Positions 17,979 to 25,997 of a stretch of DNA of 44,399 bases are shown here, one piece after another. How positions within the stretch are numbered: position 1 is the first letter of the stretch; each line of letters opens with the position of its first letter. Source of the DNA: Cytophagales bacterium (lineage in GTDB: Bacteria; Bacteroidota; Bacteroidia; Cytophagales; Cytophagaceae). Location of the stretch: assembly GCA_013297765.1 (NCBI GenBank), contig JAAFID010000009.1, forward strand, positions 1-44,399. Reading direction: 5' to 3'. The position numbers were made by a program, and so were the translations under genes. The notes under the pieces were generated by a model. That model was not told the DNA's origin. It saw only the letters and a list, made by a program, of their open reading frames with translations, and searched no databases.

Positions 17979-18413
17979 TTATTTGATAACGGGGCTAGAT
18001 GTTGTCGCAGGTAGCACATTGCATACAATAGTTACGGTTGCGGCATTATTAGTGGCATTAGACAATATAGTAATCACCTTATTTTGTCTCCCCATTTTAC
18101 CTTCTGAATTGAAAGTAGCTTTAATTTCGCTTTCTTTGGTGGGTGCTAAAGGTAGCTTGCTCCACTGTGTTGCAGTGCAACCGCAGGTAGTGATGACTTC
18201 TGAAACTATTAGCGGCTCTGTACCTGTATTTTTATATTTGAAAACATACTCTACTTTTTGACCTTGTACTAAGTCTCCAAAATCGTGGGAAGCTTCCGCA
18301 AATACAATCACAGCTCCATTTTTGGGACCTTGACTAGTTTGTGCAGCAATATGTTGTACCATAAAAAAAACTAAACCAATAAGAGCAAACAAAAAAGATT
18401 TCATAGTTGTCAT
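17979..18413 (-). CDS. DUF1573 exported protein
   Basis: This 144-residue protein has a signal peptide (MTTMKSFLFALIGLVFFMVQ, cleavage near HIAAQ) and one DUF1573 domain: ASHDFGDLVQGQKVEYVFKY, then TGTEPLIVSEVITTCGCT and a final IVCNVLP strand. DUF1573 is an ASH/MSP-like immunoglobulin fold, often in tandem in Bacteroidota. Its function is unknown. The TTCGCT cysteine pair is conserved in the family. The gene is first in a two-gene unit with the OmpA protein gene, suggesting a cell-envelope role. Confidence 0.9.
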   Translation of the reverse strand: MTTMKSFLFALIGLVFFMVQHIAAQTSQGPKNGAVIVFAEASHDFGDLVQGQKVEYVFKYKNTGTEPLIVSEVITTCGCTATQWSKLPLAPTKESEIKATFNSEGKMGRQNKVITILSNATNNAATVTIVCNVLPATTSSPVIK

Positions 18414-18454
18414 ATTTTAATGAATAAATTTGAAAAAATTTGAGCTACAATAGT

Positions 18455-18462
18455 CAAATTTA
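18455..18462 (-). promoter_or_regulatory. Candidate -7 element for the DUF1573-OmpA unit
   Basis: TAAATTTG on the minus strand matches TAnnTTTG and lies 41 bases before the DUF1573 ATG. The -33 position has no TTG, so support is moderate. Confidence 0.4.
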
Positions 18463-18529
18463 AAGCATTCCAATTTAATGATTTTTATTATTGTAAGTAT
18501 ATTTTAAAAACATCTCTAAAAATTAATTC

Positions 18530-19015
18530 ATGCAAATAAATGATGAAATCGTACTTAAATTTGGCAATCGACTGCGTGTACGTCCCAGCGGTATAGTAAC
18601 TGCTGAAAATAGTGTACTATTGATAAAACACACTGCACTAAATGAGGAAGGTGTTTTTTGGTCGCCACCTGGAGGTGGTTTGCAGTTTGGTGAGAGTATC
18701 ACAGAATGTCTAAAAAGAGAATTTGTTGAAGAAACAAACTTAAAAATAAGCGTAGGAAACCTATTAGGCATATACGAATATAGGCACAACCCACTACACG
18801 CTGTGGAACTTTTTTTTCATTGTCATATTGTAGGCGGTAGCATCGCCTTGGGTACAGACCCAGAACTGAAGCCAGAAGTACAAATAATACAAGATATTCA
18901 GTTTATAGATTTAGAAGTACTGCAATCTTTGTCGCCTAGTATGGTTCATCCATTATTTCACGGTCTCAAAAATATATCAGAATTGCTGAAAGGGCTTGGA
19001 TTGGTTGAGCGATAG
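18530..19015 (+). CDS. NUDIX hydrolase
   Basis: This 161-residue protein contains a Nudix box starting at G49: G-x5-E55-x7-R63-E64-F-V-E67-E68, with asparagine (N70) where the consensus has the last glycine. These residues bind the metal that cleaves a nucleoside-diphosphate-linked substrate. Residues 1-45 form the usual N-terminal strand region, including VRPSGIVTAENSVLLIKH, close to the ADP-ribose/NUDIX small-hydrolase group. The substrate is not predictable. It is encoded divergently from DUF1573 and about 108 bases before DUF3822, with a separate promoter likely for the latter. Confidence 0.92.
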   Translation: MQINDEIVLKFGNRLRVRPSGIVTAENSVLLIKHTALNEEGVFWSPPGGGLQFGESITECLKREFVEETNLKISVGNLLGIYEYRHNPLHAVELFFHCHIVGGSIALGTDPELKPEVQIIQDIQFIDLEVLQSLSPSMVHPLFHGLKNISELLKGLGLVER

Positions 19016-19085
19016 ATAAAATATAAAATGAAAAATCTGTGGAAAACTTCTATGAATAATATATTTTATTAGCCCAATCATTTTA

Positions 19086-19093
19086 TAACTTTG
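19086..19093 (+). promoter_or_regulatory. Candidate -7 element for the DUF3822 gene
   Basis: TAACTTTG is an exact TAnnTTTG match, 30 bases before the preferred ATG at 19124. TTT stands at the -33 position where TTG is expected, with correct 19-base spacing. Confidence 0.5.
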
Positions 19094-19123
19094 GAAAGAT
19101 AGAACATTTCAATATTGCTCAAT

Positions 19124-20017
19124 ATGCAAGAAATCGCCGTTGCATCTTATAAATTAAACAAGAAAATAAAAGACGATACTTTTAGTGTGGATCATCTATC
19201 TGAGTATTGTCTTTCATTGCAGATTAGTTCCAAACTTTTTAGGGTATGCATTACCGACGCTGCCCGCAATCGATGCTTGCTGCTAGAAGATTATCAATTT
19301 TCCCATGTACAGCACCCCGACCAGTTGATAGAGGTATTGCAAGAAATATATGACGACCATCATCTACTACAAGCTGGCTATTGGAAAAGTGTAAAACTGG
19401 CATTGAAAACACCTAATTTTTCTTTGGTACCCAACGCATTGTTTGATCAAGATTTTGCAAAAGATTATTTGAATTTAAACTGCACTACAAGTTCTATCAG
19501 CGGGGACGAAGTGCTATATTACAAGCAACATAGTTCCGATGTAGTCAATATTTTTTCAGCTGACAAAAAAATTATAAGTTTTTTTGAGGCGGCATACCTT
19601 GGTAAAAAATTAAAAATAGTACACCATACCAGCTCTTTGATAGAAGGTATCATGGTACAAAACTCGCATAAAGAACAGCGAGAAATGTATCTGTACATCG
19701 AGAAAGACCAATTAACAGTAGTAATCAAAAAAAACAGAACATTAGAATTTTGTAATTCCTTTTTCTTTACCACACCTGAAGACTTTGTGTATTATGTAAT
19801 GTTTGTTGCAGAACAATTAAAATTTAACCCAGAAAAAGATGAAGTAACGCTATGGGGAGATTTACTACCCGATTCGGCATTTATCAAAAAGCTAAATATG
19901 TATATGTGCCATATCAAATTTGGCAACAAACCTGCATCGCTCTATTTTGGGTATAATTTTGACGAATTACTAGACCATAATTTTTTCGATTTGTACAATT
20001 TGCACTTATGCGAATAA
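19124..20017 (+). CDS. DUF3822 family protein
   Basis: I start at the ATG at 19124 (MQEIAVASYKLN, 297 residues). The longer frame uses a TTG three codons upstream. The sequence LSEYCLSLQISSKLFRVCITD near residues 23-43, and the later VYYVMFVAEQLKFNPEKDEVTLWGDL, match DUF3822, a Bacteroidota-specific family with an ASKHA-like fold prediction and no assigned function. It commonly sits next to rsmD, which is not seen here. There is no signal peptide or membrane helix, so it is cytoplasmic. Confidence in the family is moderate to high. Nothing further about function is supported. Confidence 0.8.
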   Translation: MQEIAVASYKLNKKIKDDTFSVDHLSEYCLSLQISSKLFRVCITDAARNRCLLLEDYQFSHVQHPDQLIEVLQEIYDDHHLLQAGYWKSVKLALKTPNFSLVPNALFDQDFAKDYLNLNCTTSSISGDEVLYYKQHSSDVVNIFSADKKIISFFEAAYLGKKLKIVHHTSSLIEGIMVQNSHKEQREMYLYIEKDQLTVVIKKNRTLEFCNSFFFTTPEDFVYYVMFVAEQLKFNPEKDEVTLWGDLLPDSAFIKKLNMYMCHIKFGNKPASLYFGYNFDELLDHNFFDLYNLHLCE

Positions 20018-20257
20018 TAGATAAGTAGAAGAAATTAAAAAGATGTGTTGCTTATTTATTTACATTGATAGTCAATAAAATTGACAATAAGGGGGAGTTA
20101 TGACATGCTATTGATTTTTAGTAGTACTAGTTCACCATCCAAAATTAGAAAATTAAAATCGCCTATGTCTTACATTTTCTAAGGATAATAAATATATTTA
20201 CTTTCTACAATACACACCTAAATTGACACTGGCATACCCAACAGGTAGCTAGAACCT

Positions 20258-21559
20258 ATGATTTCAGATATTTTAATAACACTACTTTTTGTACTTCTCA
20301 ACGGATTTTTTGTAGCAGCAGAGTTTGCTATGGTCAAAGTACGAAGCTCGCAACTAGAACTAAAAGCAGCCGAAGGAAGCAGTACCGCACTCATTGCGAT
20401 GGGTATAGTAAAAAACCTCAATGCTTATCTGTCGGCTACTCAGTTAGGTATTACCTTAGCCAGTCTAGGCCTTGGCTGGATAGGTGAAAGCGTAGTTTCT
20501 CGAATTATTCTCAATATATTCGAGGCATTTCACATTGTAGCCAATCCTGTATTGGCACATCAAATTGCTATTCCAGTTGCATTTGGCATCATCACCATTC
20601 TACATATTGTTTTTGGCGAGCTAGCCCCAAAGTCTATCGCCATACAGAAACCAGAGGAAACTACACTTACGTTAGCATATCCTATGCGGTTTATTTACAT
20701 TGTTTTTAGTCCCTTTATTTGGTTTTTAAATGGATTTGCAAATTTGCTTTTAAGAATACTTGGATTCAACCTTTCACACAAACTAGAAACACATTCTTCT
20801 GAGGAACTGCAGCTACTGCTAGAGCAAGGGAAAGATACTGGTGTAATTGAACCTAGCGAACACGAATTGATTAAAAATGTATTTAGTTTTAATCAGATTA
20901 CTGCTCGGCAAATTATGGTGCCACGAACCAGTATCAACGCCATTAACAACGAAATGACCAAGGAAGAAATATTGACCAAGGTAATCAACGATGGCTATTC
21001 TCGCATGCCAGTTTTTAAAGATACGGTGGACAACATCATAGGACTAGTGTACACCAAAGACCTGCTGCGTATGCTAAACAGCGAACATGGTGTGGTGCTA
21101 GAGCAAGCCATAAGGCCGCCATACTTTGTGCCACAAACAAAAAAAATACACGAGCTATTGAAAGAACTTCAAAACATGCACATGCACATGGCAATAGTTA
21201 CCGACGAGTTTGGGGGTGTTGCTGGTATTGTGACCATTGAAGATATTTTGGAAGAATTGGTAGGCGAAATTCAAGATGAGCATGACGAGGAATCGCCTAT
21301 AGTGGATAAAATCAATGATAAAGAATATTTAATCAATGCACTCTCTACTATAGAAGACGTCAATGAATATTTGCCCGAACCCTTGCCCAAGAGCTCAGAA
21401 TACGATACGGTGGCAGGCATGGTAAGCATGCTTTTTGGCAAAATTCCCGAAATAGGTGAACGCATAAAACACCTCAATTACGAAATCACCATTCTTAGAA
21501 AATCAAAACAAAGGGTATTGGTAGTAAAGGTATTTCACGAAGTGGTGGTAGAAGAGTAA
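20258..21559 (+). CDS. CNNM/CBS/CorC-type hemolysin-like protein
   Basis: This 433-residue inner-membrane protein has an N-terminal CNNM (DUF21) domain with about four hydrophobic helices (residues 1-190). A CBS pair follows (about 205-330; ARQIMVPRTSI, and later FVPQTKKIHELLKELQ and VTDEFGGVAGIVTIEDILEELVGEI), then a C-terminal CorC_HlyC domain (about 345-430). The name hemolysin is historical. Characterised relatives handle magnesium or sodium-coupled efflux, and the substrate here is unverified. It starts with ATG at 20258. No neighbouring gene is functionally linked. Confidence 0.94.
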   Translation: MISDILITLLFVLLNGFFVAAEFAMVKVRSSQLELKAAEGSSTALIAMGIVKNLNAYLSATQLGITLASLGLGWIGESVVSRIILNIFEAFHIVANPVLAHQIAIPVAFGIITILHIVFGELAPKSIAIQKPEETTLTLAYPMRFIYIVFSPFIWFLNGFANLLLRILGFNLSHKLETHSSEELQLLLEQGKDTGVIEPSEHELIKNVFSFNQITARQIMVPRTSINAINNEMTKEEILTKVINDGYSRMPVFKDTVDNIIGLVYTKDLLRMLNSEHGVVLEQAIRPPYFVPQTKKIHELLKELQNMHMHMAIVTDEFGGVAGIVTIEDILEELVGEIQDEHDEESPIVDKINDKEYLINALSTIEDVNEYLPEPLPKSSEYDTVAGMVSMLFGKIPEIGERIKHLNYEITILRKSKQRVLVVKVFHEVVVEE

Positions 21560-21877
21560 GTAGATTTTTATAAGCATGAGCTATTTTTGAGATGTAGGCA
21601 ATATTAAATACTCTTTCATTAATAATATCTTTTAGACTTATTAATTGATTAATATATAAAACTTTAATAAAAAAAATACTACACAGGCGAAAACAAACAA
21701 CTCCAATGAGCAGATGTAAACTAAAAAATAACGGTATTGTTTAAAGTAAAGTTTTTGATACAGGTATTACGATTTTTAATTTTACAACATCTTGCTTTAT
21801 TTTCAAAGTATTTTCGATTTGTGATACCATTATTTGAAATAAGATTTGAAAAACTATAAATATTCCTCCACTAAAAA
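21560..21877. other. Convergent intergenic region, no gene seen
   Basis: This 318-base A+T-rich stretch lies between convergent genes. I found no credible ORF, RNA gene, strong terminator hairpin or repeat in it. Confidence 0.6.
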
Positions 21878-23968
21878 TCAATAACTACCCTTATACTTCC
21901 TCACAAACCATTCAAGGCTTACCATTGCGAGTATCATAAAAAATATCCAAGGCAGGTTTACCAAGTCGCTAAGTTCTTCTGTGGTGTACATCAAACTTTT
22001 AAGGTCTTTTGTTTTAAGATTGTTTGCGAGTTGCTCCATATTTGTCTGATGAAAATAAGTACCGCCACTTTTTGCCGCTAAATTTTTAAGCATCTCATGA
22101 TCGGCAGTGTTATTCAGTGCTTCTAAATTGTAGGCTTGTATGGTAAACTCTCCTTTGCTTTTTTCTACTTTGCCCGAGAGTAGCGTAGTAGCTTCGTATT
22201 TGTATATTCCCTGTTGCAGCCCTTTTATTTCAAACCTTGGCGATTGCTGCGTGGTAACAAAAGAATATGGAACTACACGATTATTTTCATCGGTAATCTT
22301 CAAATCAATTTTATGATTGTATGTCTTTTCATACAAGTCGTTATAAATTTCAGTTTCAAAAAATACCGATTCGTAAGTACTAAATTCGTTGGTGGTGGGG
22401 TAGCATCTGAATTTTCGCTTGTCGTCTTTGCTAGAAACTAGCTGCACCATATTGGATATTAATTTATCAAAAGTCTTGCTATCAGTAGTCTCCATCATTT
22501 CATACAAACGCCATTGCCAAAAACCTTCGCCAAAAATGGCTCCAGTTTTCTTTCCATTCACATTGGCAATGGTAAATAATGGCTTTGAAGAAATGGTATT
22601 GCCTATTTTTTGATATAATATAACTCCACTATTTCCATTGGCGGGCATATTGAAATTGCCATAAGGTACCATCATGGGCGGGTAAGAGGCTATGGTCTTT
22701 TTATCGTCATCGGTCATCGAAAATTGTTGAAACTGCTCATTGAATGCAGTCGTTACATTGTCGGTTTGCCCAAAGCGAGCATTGATGGAGAGTTGTTTGT
22801 TAATGGTATTAAAATCATGCAAATTAGATTGATTGCCTACTACATAAAGTGCAGGTGTCTCTTTTTGAATCAGTTTGGCCAATATCTCTTTATTAAAGCT
22901 AATCACATTGGGCACTTGATAAAATATAACCAAATCGTATTTGGCATCTACATAAGTACCGATACCTGATATATAAAGCGAAGTTTCGTAGTTGTCTTTC
23001 TTTTCTAGTGCACTACACAGGGCTTTGATATCGGGATGGGGGCTTGCGGCAACAATTAATATTTTTTCTTTATTGTCCAGTACCTCTAGGTAGGCATGTG
23101 CCATATTGTTGTCTTTGGCAAACTCTTCTTCTTGGTATAGAGCCGTGATTTGATAGTGCTGTAGCCCTTTGGTAGCAGCATCTAGCAAAAATTCAACTTG
23201 ATAACTGCCTTTGGCATTGTTGGGCTGAATGGTTTTACTATCCAGTATTTTTTTATTTTGCGAAATGGTAATATTGATTTTTTTTCCTAAGAAACCATAT
23301 TGGAATAACTCTGCTACGATAGGAAATTTGTTGCCGATGTACGTAATTTTATTGTAGGAAAGCGATTTTATTCTAATATCTTTTTGCGGCACAGTATCGC
23401 CAAGCCCAATGGTGTATATAGGCACAGAGGGGGTGCTATAACTTGGGTCTATTCCTTGGTTGTATATACCATCGCTTGCCAACACAATTGCTTGAACGTT
23501 TTTATTGGTAAAGTCAGATTGAATGCCCTGCAACAACTGACTAAGATTGGTGGTTGGCTGGTCAAATTTTAAACTTTCAATATCGCTACTCACCTTACTA
23601 CCATTGAGTGAAGCTACTTTTAAATCTACAGTCAATTTGCCGAGTGTGCTTGCCAATTGCGACAACTGAACCTTGGTATTGGCAATGTAGGCAGTATTTT
23701 TGGGGCTAGAAATCGACTGCGAATTGTCTATAGCCAGCACGATGATAGGCTTTTCAAAATAGTTTTTGAAAATTTTTAACAAAGGTGCTAGTAACAGAAT
23801 GGTTAAAATCAAGCACACCACAAAACGAATTGTGGCCAAGCTATAGTTGATGTTGCGAGACCAAGAAGACTTGGGCGAATACAGCAAATGACTCACCATT
23901 GCCGATACCAGTACACATAGTATCAAATACCATGGAGAGGCTTGCCATATTAATTTTAGTGAGGTCAA
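21878..23968 (-). CDS. Large membrane-anchored von Willebrand factor A domain protein
   Basis: The 696-residue protein starts at TTG (23968), because no in-frame ATG precedes its first membrane helix. Two N-terminal helices (about residues 13-31 and 45-66) lead to a VWA-like domain (about 74-200) whose MIDAS motif D81-x-S83-x-S85 is intact, with T140 and D166 in the other metal positions. The middle 450 residues include beta-rich and GATase-like-fold segments (VAASPHPDIKALCSALEKK; GAIFGEGFWQWRLYEMM), resembling the large VWA membrane proteins that accompany Bat systems in Bacteroidota. A C-terminal helix (about 671-689) ends the protein. It is probably a periplasmic sensor or scaffold. The partners are not in this window. 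Confidence 0.8.
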   Translation of the reverse strand: MTSLKLIWQASPWYLILCVLVSAMVSHLLYSPKSSWSRNINYSLATIRFVVCLILTILLLAPLLKIFKNYFEKPIIVLAIDNSQSISSPKNTAYIANTKVQLSQLASTLGKLTVDLKVASLNGSKVSSDIESLKFDQPTTNLSQLLQGIQSDFTNKNVQAIVLASDGIYNQGIDPSYSTPSVPIYTIGLGDTVPQKDIRIKSLSYNKITYIGNKFPIVAELFQYGFLGKKINITISQNKKILDSKTIQPNNAKGSYQVEFLLDAATKGLQHYQITALYQEEEFAKDNNMAHAYLEVLDNKEKILIVAASPHPDIKALCSALEKKDNYETSLYISGIGTYVDAKYDLVIFYQVPNVISFNKEILAKLIQKETPALYVVGNQSNLHDFNTINKQLSINARFGQTDNVTTAFNEQFQQFSMTDDDKKTIASYPPMMVPYGNFNMPANGNSGVILYQKIGNTISSKPLFTIANVNGKKTGAIFGEGFWQWRLYEMMETTDSKTFDKLISNMVQLVSSKDDKRKFRCYPTTNEFSTYESVFFETEIYNDLYEKTYNHKIDLKITDENNRVVPYSFVTTQQSPRFEIKGLQQGIYKYEATTLLSGKVEKSKGEFTIQAYNLEALNNTADHEMLKNLAAKSGGTYFHQTNMEQLANNLKTKDLKSLMYTTEELSDLVNLPWIFFMILAMVSLEWFVRKYKGSY

Positions 23969-23995
23969 TGGATAAGTGATTATTTAAAAGAATAA

Positions 23996-24025
23996 GGGTG
24001 CAATCTACAAATTTTGATTACACCC
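23996..24025 (-). terminator. Terminator of fabG
   Basis: GGGTG-x-AATC pairs with GATT-x-CACCC around a ten-base loop, with one internal mismatch. On the minus strand it lies 10 bases beyond the fabG stop and is followed by a T-rich stretch. It separates fabG from the VWA gene. Confidence 0.65.
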
Positions 24026-24035
24026 AAAAAATATA

Positions 24036-24782
24036 CTAGGTAAGCATACCGCCATCTACTTGTATTACTTGGCCTGTGATGTAGGTCGATAAGTCGGAAA
24101 TTAGAAATACTACTGCATTGGCCACATCGGCTGGGGTTCCAGCTCTTTTTAGGGGTATGCTGTCTTTCCAGCCTTGCACTACTTTTGGATCTAGTACTTC
24201 TGTCATTTCTGTTTCTATAAAACCCGGTGCGACGGCGTTGCTGCGTATATTGCGAGAACCCAATTCTAATGCTACAGATTTGGTAAACCCAATGATACCA
24301 GCTTTAGAGGCAGCATAATTGGCCTGTCCTGCATTGCCACGCAAGCCTACTACCGAAGTAATATTGACGATAGAGCCATATTTCTGTTTCATCAGTGGTT
24401 TGATGGCAGATTTGGTAAGGTTGAATACAGATTTTAAATTGGTATTAATTACAGCATCCCAGTTTTCTTCGCTCATACGCATCAGCAACCCATCTTTAGT
24501 AATGCCTGCATTATTTACCAACCCATCTAATGTACCAAAATCTGCAATAAAATTGTTCAGCAATTCTTCAGCAGCAGTACTATTAGAGGCATCTGACTGA
24601 TAACCTTTGGCCTTCACACCAAGCGACAGTAGTTCGGCCTCTAGTGCTAGCCCTTTTTCTATGCTAGATAAAAATGTAAAACCAACATTTGCACCTTCTT
24701 CGGCACAACGCAAAGCAATCAATTTGCCAATGCCTTTAGAGGCACCAGTCACCAAAATATTTTTTCCTGTTAGTAAACCCAT
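24036..24782 (-). CDS. fabG: 3-oxoacyl-[acyl-carrier-protein] reductase
   Basis: This 248-residue short-chain dehydrogenase has the cofactor loop TGASKGIGK (12-20), NNAG at 90-93, catalytic S143, Y156 and K160 in YAASK, and the C-terminal sequence TYITGQVIQVDGGM. Length and motifs match FabG, which reduces 3-oxoacyl-ACP with NADPH in fatty-acid elongation in the cytoplasm. Other SDR enzymes share these motifs, and no other fab genes are adjacent, but the close FabG-like sequence makes this the best call. A terminator hairpin follows it. The TPR/asnB unit lies 100 bases upstream. Confidence 0.92.
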   Translation of the reverse strand: MGLLTGKNILVTGASKGIGKLIALRCAEEGANVGFTFLSSIEKGLALEAELLSLGVKAKGYQSDASNSTAAEELLNNFIADFGTLDGLVNNAGITKDGLLMRMSEENWDAVINTNLKSVFNLTKSAIKPLMKQKYGSIVNITSVVGLRGNAGQANYAASKAGIIGFTKSVALELGSRNIRSNAVAPGFIETEMTEVLDPKVVQGWKDSIPLKRAGTPADVANAVVFLISDLSTYITGQVIQVDGGMLT

Positions 24783-24881
24783 TCGACTTGTTTTTATAAA
24801 TTTGTTTAGTTTTTAAAATTGTGAATTTATAGGCGGTTGTGCAATAAGAAAATTGAGTATTTGTACACGTTTCTATTTTTT

Positions 24882-25997
24882 TTATTGCAAATTTACCATT
24901 GCCTCTTTCTTCAAGGCTTCGTAAGACGACTCTTCAACGGTTTTTTTGAAATAAACTTCGGCATTTTTTTGCTCGCCTTTAAATTTAAAAATCCTAGCAA
25001 TACCAATGTAGGCATGACCTAGAAAATCATTTACTGGAAACTCTACTTGTTTCGCAATTTGAATCGCTTTGGCATAATGTCCCATAGCCAATTCCATATT
25101 TTTACTTTTTTTTTCATACCATATTCCTTTAAAAATATGGTAGGCCATGTCAAATACTTTTCGTTGTGTATTGGCCATTTGCGGCAGCAATTTTTCTGCC
25201 TCTTCATACTTTCCAGCCATCAACAATGCTTCAATATGCCGTGCAAAAAAATTGATATTTTGAGGGTAATTTTTGTACAAATATTCTGTATTGATAAGCG
25301 CATCTTGGTATTTGGAAAGGTATTTTATTCGCACTATTGCTAGGTAAAAATGTGCCTCGGTGCGGGTAAATATCGACGATTCAGATGCCGTTTCTAGTTC
25401 TTTTACTCCACGCACTTTGTTTCCTGGAGCAAATAGCCACATAAAAGATTTATATACCGAATGAGATTCGGGATATTGCTCACGATAAAAATCATAAATG
25501 CCGGCAGAAAAATACAACTCGTGGTAAGTGTCTTTGAGTGCGTAGCCTTGCCGCATATAGTCGTACGTTTTCTTGGCATAATTGATGGCTTTTAGGGTTT
25601 CCTTACGTTGCGAATAATACAGGGTAATAGTGCTATAGATAGACATATAAAAAAAAACTACTTCAGGATTATCAGGGTATTTGGCATCTATTTTCTTTGT
25701 CTTCTCTAGTGCCAGTAGCAACCAATTCAATGTTTCTGTCGATTGTTCTTTGTAAGTATTGTTGTAAAATATTTTTTGAAAGGTGTGCATCGACATCAAA
25801 AAGTCATACGCTGGGCTGCTGGGATATTTCTTTTTTACTTCCAAAAATAGTTTCTCAGAATCATCAAATTCCATATTGTACATCTTATCAAGCCCATGCT
25901 TCACTATAGCACACGTTTTTTCATCTTTATATACTAGGTCTTGCCCCATGGCGGTGGCTGAATAAAGACACATTAATAGTGGTAATATATATTTCAC
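24882..25997 (-). CDS. Exported TPR protein
   Basis: The 371-residue protein starts with GTG at 25997 and overlaps the asnB stop in a GTGA. It is the best start because the signal peptide MKYILPLLMCLYSATAMG begins immediately. The rest is helical: TPR-like pairs occur through residues 35-365 (for example VKKYPSSPAYDFLMSMH, EAEKLLPQMANTQRKVFDMAYHIFKG, GHAYIGIARIFKFKGEQKNAEVYFKK). It likely acts in the periplasm in a protein assembly or interaction role. No catalytic motif is seen. Coupling to asnB is unusual for an exported protein and may simply be transcriptional convenience. Confidence 0.78.
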   Translation of the reverse strand: MKYILPLLMCLYSATAMGQDLVYKDEKTCAIVKHGLDKMYNMEFDDSEKLFLEVKKKYPSSPAYDFLMSMHTFQKIFYNNTYKEQSTETLNWLLLALEKTKKIDAKYPDNPEVVFFYMSIYSTITLYYSQRKETLKAINYAKKTYDYMRQGYALKDTYHELYFSAGIYDFYREQYPESHSVYKSFMWLFAPGNKVRGVKELETASESSIFTRTEAHFYLAIVRIKYLSKYQDALINTEYLYKNYPQNINFFARHIEALLMAGKYEEAEKLLPQMANTQRKVFDMAYHIFKGIWYEKKSKNMELAMGHYAKAIQIAKQVEFPVNDFLGHAYIGIARIFKFKGEQKNAEVYFKKTVEESSYEALKKEAMVNLQ

